Source: Chara braunii
Taxonomy: Eukaryota; Streptophyta; Charophyceae; Charales; Characeae
Length of the DNA: 20,280 nucleotides
Direction of reading: 5' to 3'
Assembly (NCBI GenBank): GCA_003427395.1
Contig: BFEA01000012.1
Span: 4,963,295-4,983,574 of the forward strand
The notes below the pieces were generated by a model that was given only the letters and a program-made list of their open reading frames with translations, was not told the origin of the DNA and made no database searches. The translations under genes were made by a program, and so were the position numbers. Of this stretch, positions 18,736 through 20,280 are shown one piece after another. Position 1 is the stretch's first letter; each line of letters begins with the position of its first letter.

Positions 18736-18925
18736 CCCGAACATAAGGCAACCTCATCGCGACTGTATTGGACCGGAAAGATAGCTTGTATACGTTCATA
18801 ATCAGGGTGCGTTTTGTTCGGGTCAAGACGGTATGGAGAGGGGGTTGCAATGATGTGTGCAGCTGTCGGTCGAGACCCCGCCCGTTAGGGACAGGCGCCT
18901 TACAGCCTCAGAGAGTGGCGACTCT
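18736..18925. other. Short stretch, nothing recognised
   Basis: No gene or repeat is supported. Open frames entering from here (18,768 and 18,857) owe their length to the polypyrimidine block that follows. Confidence 0.5.
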
Positions 18926-19128
18926 GCATCTCTCCCTCTCTCTCTCCCCCTATCTCCCTCCCTCTTCTTCTTTCTCTCTCCCTCCCTCCCTCCCTCTTTT
19001 TCCTTCTCTCTCCTCTGTGCAACCTCTCTCTTCCCCTTTCCCCCTTTCCTCATCCCTCTCTCCCTCTCTCCCTCCCTCCCTCCCTTTCACCCTCCCTCTT
19101 CCGCCTTCCACCCTCTCTCCCTCCTTCC

Positions 19129-19175
<47 letters not shown>

Positions 19176-19288
19176 TCTCTCTTCCCCTGCTCTCTCTCTC
19201 TCTCTCTCTCCCCCGCACCCCTCCTCTCTCTCTCCGCCCGCTCTCTCTCTTTCTCTCTTTCCCCCCCACCTCTCTCTCTCTCTACATC
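18926..19288. repeat. Polypyrimidine block
   Basis: Over 360 bases of almost pure C and T on the plus strand, mixing CTCC, CTTT and (CT)n runs, including a (CT)n run of about 38 bases near 19,132. The long Ser/Leu/Pro frames (plus) and Arg/Glu/Gly frames (minus) through it are low-complexity artefacts. Such strand-biased tracts can form triplex DNA. Confidence 0.93.
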
Positions 19289-19576
19289 CTGCTTCAGAAC
19301 TTGGACAATGAAACCTTGTTCATCACTCACACACTGTCACACACATACGAACTATTGCTGCACATTTGTGCCCTCACTGTAAGTCAATCAAATTTTCGTC
19401 ATTTGGTCATACTGGCAGTCCGTTTGGGCCCAAATGGTAGTCGAAAGGGTGGTGAATTTGCTGGGAGGGGCAATTCATGGGGAGCGGACAGTTGTTGCTT
19501 ACAAAGGATCCGTAGCTGCCTGTAGGAGGCCACGGAGGTCATAGTCCTTGAGTTAAACATTTCAACATAGAAACGA

Positions 19577-19650
19577 CGTAGGTCCACTTTTCTCGAATAG
19601 TAGGGCACTTCGAATAGACTGCATACACGTATTCGAGTACAACTCATATT
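19577..19650. repeat. Direct repeat, copy 1
   Basis: About 70 bases beginning GGTCCACTTTTCTCGAATAG and ending near GAGTACAACTCAT recur at 19,965-20,035 with roughly three quarters of positions alike by eye. The spacing is about 390 bases. No coding sequence is seen between the copies. Confidence 0.6.
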
Positions 19651-19964
19651 TAAAATTACAGGGAGGGGCTTCTAGGGGGGTGGGGGCGGTCCTTACAGGA
19701 GCAAGGCCGGTATTAGTTTCGATCCTAGAAAGAAAAGAAAAAAAACAGCGCGCCCCCCCCAAGAAGCATTCCTAAGAGTCCAAGCCATTACTCGACTTAG
19801 AGAATCATGTCGTTCAACCACTACATAATCGAGTGCGTTTTCCTCATTCATGTCGACTTTTATCTCCCGAGCCAAACTCGGAGGTGCGAGCTTCTTGTTG
19901 CTCGGTTTGACCAAGTGCTTTTGCACGCACATTCCGATAACGCTAGAACTTGAAAAGTTAGTCA

Positions 19965-20035
19965 GTCCACTTTCTCGAATAGAATGACACTTTGAATAAA
20001 AGGCATATGCGTTGAATTTGAATACAACACACATG
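19965..20035. repeat. Direct repeat, copy 2
   Basis: The partner of the copy at 19,577, beginning CAGTCCACTTTCTCGAATAG. It ends in AATACAA, which pairs with TTGTATT about ten bases on, so this copy also carries a small dyad. The pair could be a decayed tandem duplication or terminal repeats of a small element. Confidence 0.6.
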
Positions 20036-20148
20036 TTTTGTATTTGAATTTCAAAAAGAAAAAAACTTTTGTATTTGAACATAACATTCCTTTTTTTTCG
20101 AGGTTAGCGCCTGCCCTTGTGCTCCCGGTCCTAAACACGCTGCGTGCT

Positions 20149-20280
20149 ACAAGTCTCTCTCTCTCTCTCTCTCCCACTCACACACACATATGCGCACTCT
20201 CTCTCTCCCTCTCTCTCTTTCTTTGTCTCTTTCTTTCTCTCTCTCTTTCTCTTTCTCGCTCTCTCTTTCTCTCTCTCTAT
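20149..20280. repeat. Terminal CT-rich tract
   Basis: (CT)n with TTT and short CA interruptions runs to the window edge, so its extent is unknown. No coding meaning. Confidence 0.93.

Noticed and set aside
18768-19525. Plus-strand frames of 204 and 222 codons, the longest in the window
   Set aside because: Almost entirely Ser/Leu/Pro from a polypyrimidine block; no start context, domain or normal composition.

Overview
The window looks like nuclear DNA of a large, repeat-rich eukaryotic genome, most likely a charophyte green alga of the Chara type. That assignment is an inference. It rests on the abundance of long microsatellites, on dense short hairpins, and on a decayed retroelement whose CCHC-knuckle, coiled-coil and GIY-YIG layout I associate with predicted Chara braunii proteins. 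I see no intact protein-coding gene, no rRNA and no convincing functional tRNA. Most long open frames are translations of microsatellites or chance frames.

Layout. 1-5,100: intergenic DNA with (CA)n, (CTTT)n and (AG)n tracts, plus a tRNA-derived SINE-like piece at 3,409-3,503 (minus) that runs into the (AG)40 tract. 5,131-5,910: an array of ten units. A 19-base segment is nearly constant and is flanked in each unit by different but mutually complementary arms, giving hairpins with a constant loop and co-varying stems. 6,205-6,760: a second, unrelated degenerate tandem array of about 120 bases, five copies. 7,540-7,882: a short block of palindromes and competing hairpins.

7,883-12,901 (minus strand): the most informative object, a decayed Penelope-like retroelement about 5 kb long. 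In transcription order it has a type I hammerhead ribozyme (12,901-12,854), a CCHC zinc knuckle followed by a long charged coiled coil, a GIY-YIG endonuclease, and a reverse transcriptase with recognisable motifs A, B and C (QMTGISMGKPSSP, LIDDVSIF). The endonuclease lies upstream of the RT, the permuted order. Stops, frameshifts and a roughly 200-base inverted-repeat insertion (about 11,261-11,462) disable it.

13,666-15,190: an exceptional concentration of perfect or near-perfect short hairpins, often with 4-5 base loops, some nested, one enclosing a TATAAAA. (CG)n/(GA)n microsatellites interrupt it, and it ends in imperfect 49-base repeats that also form hairpins. 15,191-20,280: gene-poor DNA with a 13-base perfect inverted repeat (16,242/16,299), microsatellites, a second tRNA-like fragment (18,630-18,735), a long polypyrimidine block (18,926-19,288) and a diverged pair of direct repeats (19,577 and 19,965).

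The retroelement parts belong together: the ribozyme would process the element transcript, the knuckle and coiled coil may bind RNA or assemble, the GIY-YIG domain would nick the target and the RT would copy the RNA. The two hairpin systems (5.1-5.9 kb and 13.7-15.2 kb) are not explained by any feature class I recognise.
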